The position numbers and the translations under genes are program-made. The notes beneath the pieces were generated by a model, which was not told where the DNA came from, searched no databases, and worked only from the letters and a program-made list of their open reading frames with translations. Below are positions 63,626-64,000 of a DNA stretch of 64,000 nucleotides, in pieces. The stretch lies in NCBI RefSeq assembly GCF_026167665.1, contig NZ_CP098740.1:4092001-4156000 (forward strand), in the 5' to 3' direction. This DNA comes from Streptomyces drozdowiczii. Lineage in GTDB: Bacteria; Actinomycetota; Actinomycetes; Streptomycetales; Streptomycetaceae. Position 1 is the stretch's first letter. Each line of letters starts with the position of its first letter.

Positions 63626-64000
63626 TCACAGCGCGATGAACGCCGCCACCAGCAGCACCCCGCCCGCGATCCCGGTACCCCAGGCCGTCCGCGTCAGCCG
63701 CAGACCCCCGCCGATCACCAGGGCCGCCAGCACCAGCGCCCCGCCCAACGGCACCCACGCGTACAGGAAACCCGGCGCCCCCGTCCGCACCACCTCGTCC
63801 GTCCCCGGCTTCACCACCACCGGGAAACGGTCGCCCTTCCGCGCCGCCACCGAGCTGTCCACCGACACCCGCGACCGCGCCGCCGCCCCGTCCACCGGCG
63901 CGAACGACCCCGTGCACACGTCGTCACCGCACCCCGTCACCGTCATCGTCCCGTGCTCCCGGCCCTTGGCCAGCACGATGTGGTGCGCCGCGTCCCAGGA
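63626..64000 (-). CDS. Membrane protein of unknown function, 5' end outside window
   Basis: The frame is open to the last base of the window, so only the C-terminal ~124 residues are seen. They include a soluble part with GCGDDVCTG (possible disulfide) and RKGDRFPVVVKPGTDEVVRT, and two C-terminal helices (WVPLGGALVLAALVIGGG and GIAGGVLLVAAFIAL). Probably a small membrane protein with an extracytoplasmic domain. No function is recognised. Confidence 0.7.
   Translation of the reverse strand, partial: SWDAAHHIVLAKGREHGTMTVTGCGDDVCTGSFAPVDGAAARSRVSVDSSVAARKGDRFPVVVKPGTDEVVRTGAPGFLYAWVPLGGALVLAALVIGGGLRLTRTAWGTGIAGGVLLVAAFIAL

Overview
The window is chromosomal DNA from a Streptomyces-type actinomycete. 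It has very high GC, strong G/C third-position bias, many GTG starts, and genes found together in Streptomyces cores: tricorn protease, an SsgA-like protein, a CbiMQO cobalt/nickel importer, rsmI-tatD-rsmA-ispE, the gal operon and ppc. From memory, the order rsmI/rsmA/ispE ... galTEK ... desaturase-ppc matches the conserved arm of Streptomyces chromosomes; I could not check this.

Layout. 1-10.5 kb: end of a TPR/Sel1 protein, tricorn, a TetR-MMPL efflux pair with two operator palindromes, a sporulation SsgA-like gene, and cbiMQO. 10.5-14.4 kb: serine hydrolase, two SDR enzymes, LysR. 14.4-22.8 kb: an accessory mosaic with Nudix, VOC, a TPR-linked HTH regulator, a compact radical-SAM/SPASM cassette with a 45-residue candidate precursor peptide and a kinase-like gene, a tRNA-Ser-like relic, two 84-bp structured repeats, an AT-richer 341-aa gene and an IS5-family transposase fragment. 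The 3' end of doxX occurs three times in direct orientation (14.39, 15.27, 22.83 kb) and bounds these segments like attachment-site scars. 22.8-31.1 kb: DoxX, a secreted glycoside hydrolase and a DUF1996 protein sharing an identical LacI-type operator, LysR with a divergent EamA exporter, and a PBP. 31.2-39.8 kb: Pmt mannosyltransferase, RsmI, TatD, RsmA, IspE, lipoprotein, ABC-F. 39.9-46.4 kb: three tandem PQQ-like propeller membrane proteins and a pseudo-receiver LuxR regulator. 46.4-51.9 kb: SSS symporter divergent from galT-galE-galK. 51.9-64 kb: GNAT, LuxR regulator, MarR divergent from tam-VOC, two tandem FG-GAP secreted proteins, a TetR-desaturase pair, and ppc.

Two things stand out. 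First, the 17.3-20.0 kb cassette looks like an uncharacterised RiPP-type pathway: divergent HTH regulator, two small coupled genes, SPASM maturase, precursor, attenuator-like hairpin and APH-fold kinase. Second, nine otherwise intact genes each need exactly one extra base, nearly always in a G or C run, to be whole. That pattern points to consensus under-calling of homopolymers rather than nine pseudogenes. I annotate these as full-length CDS with an apparent frameshift.
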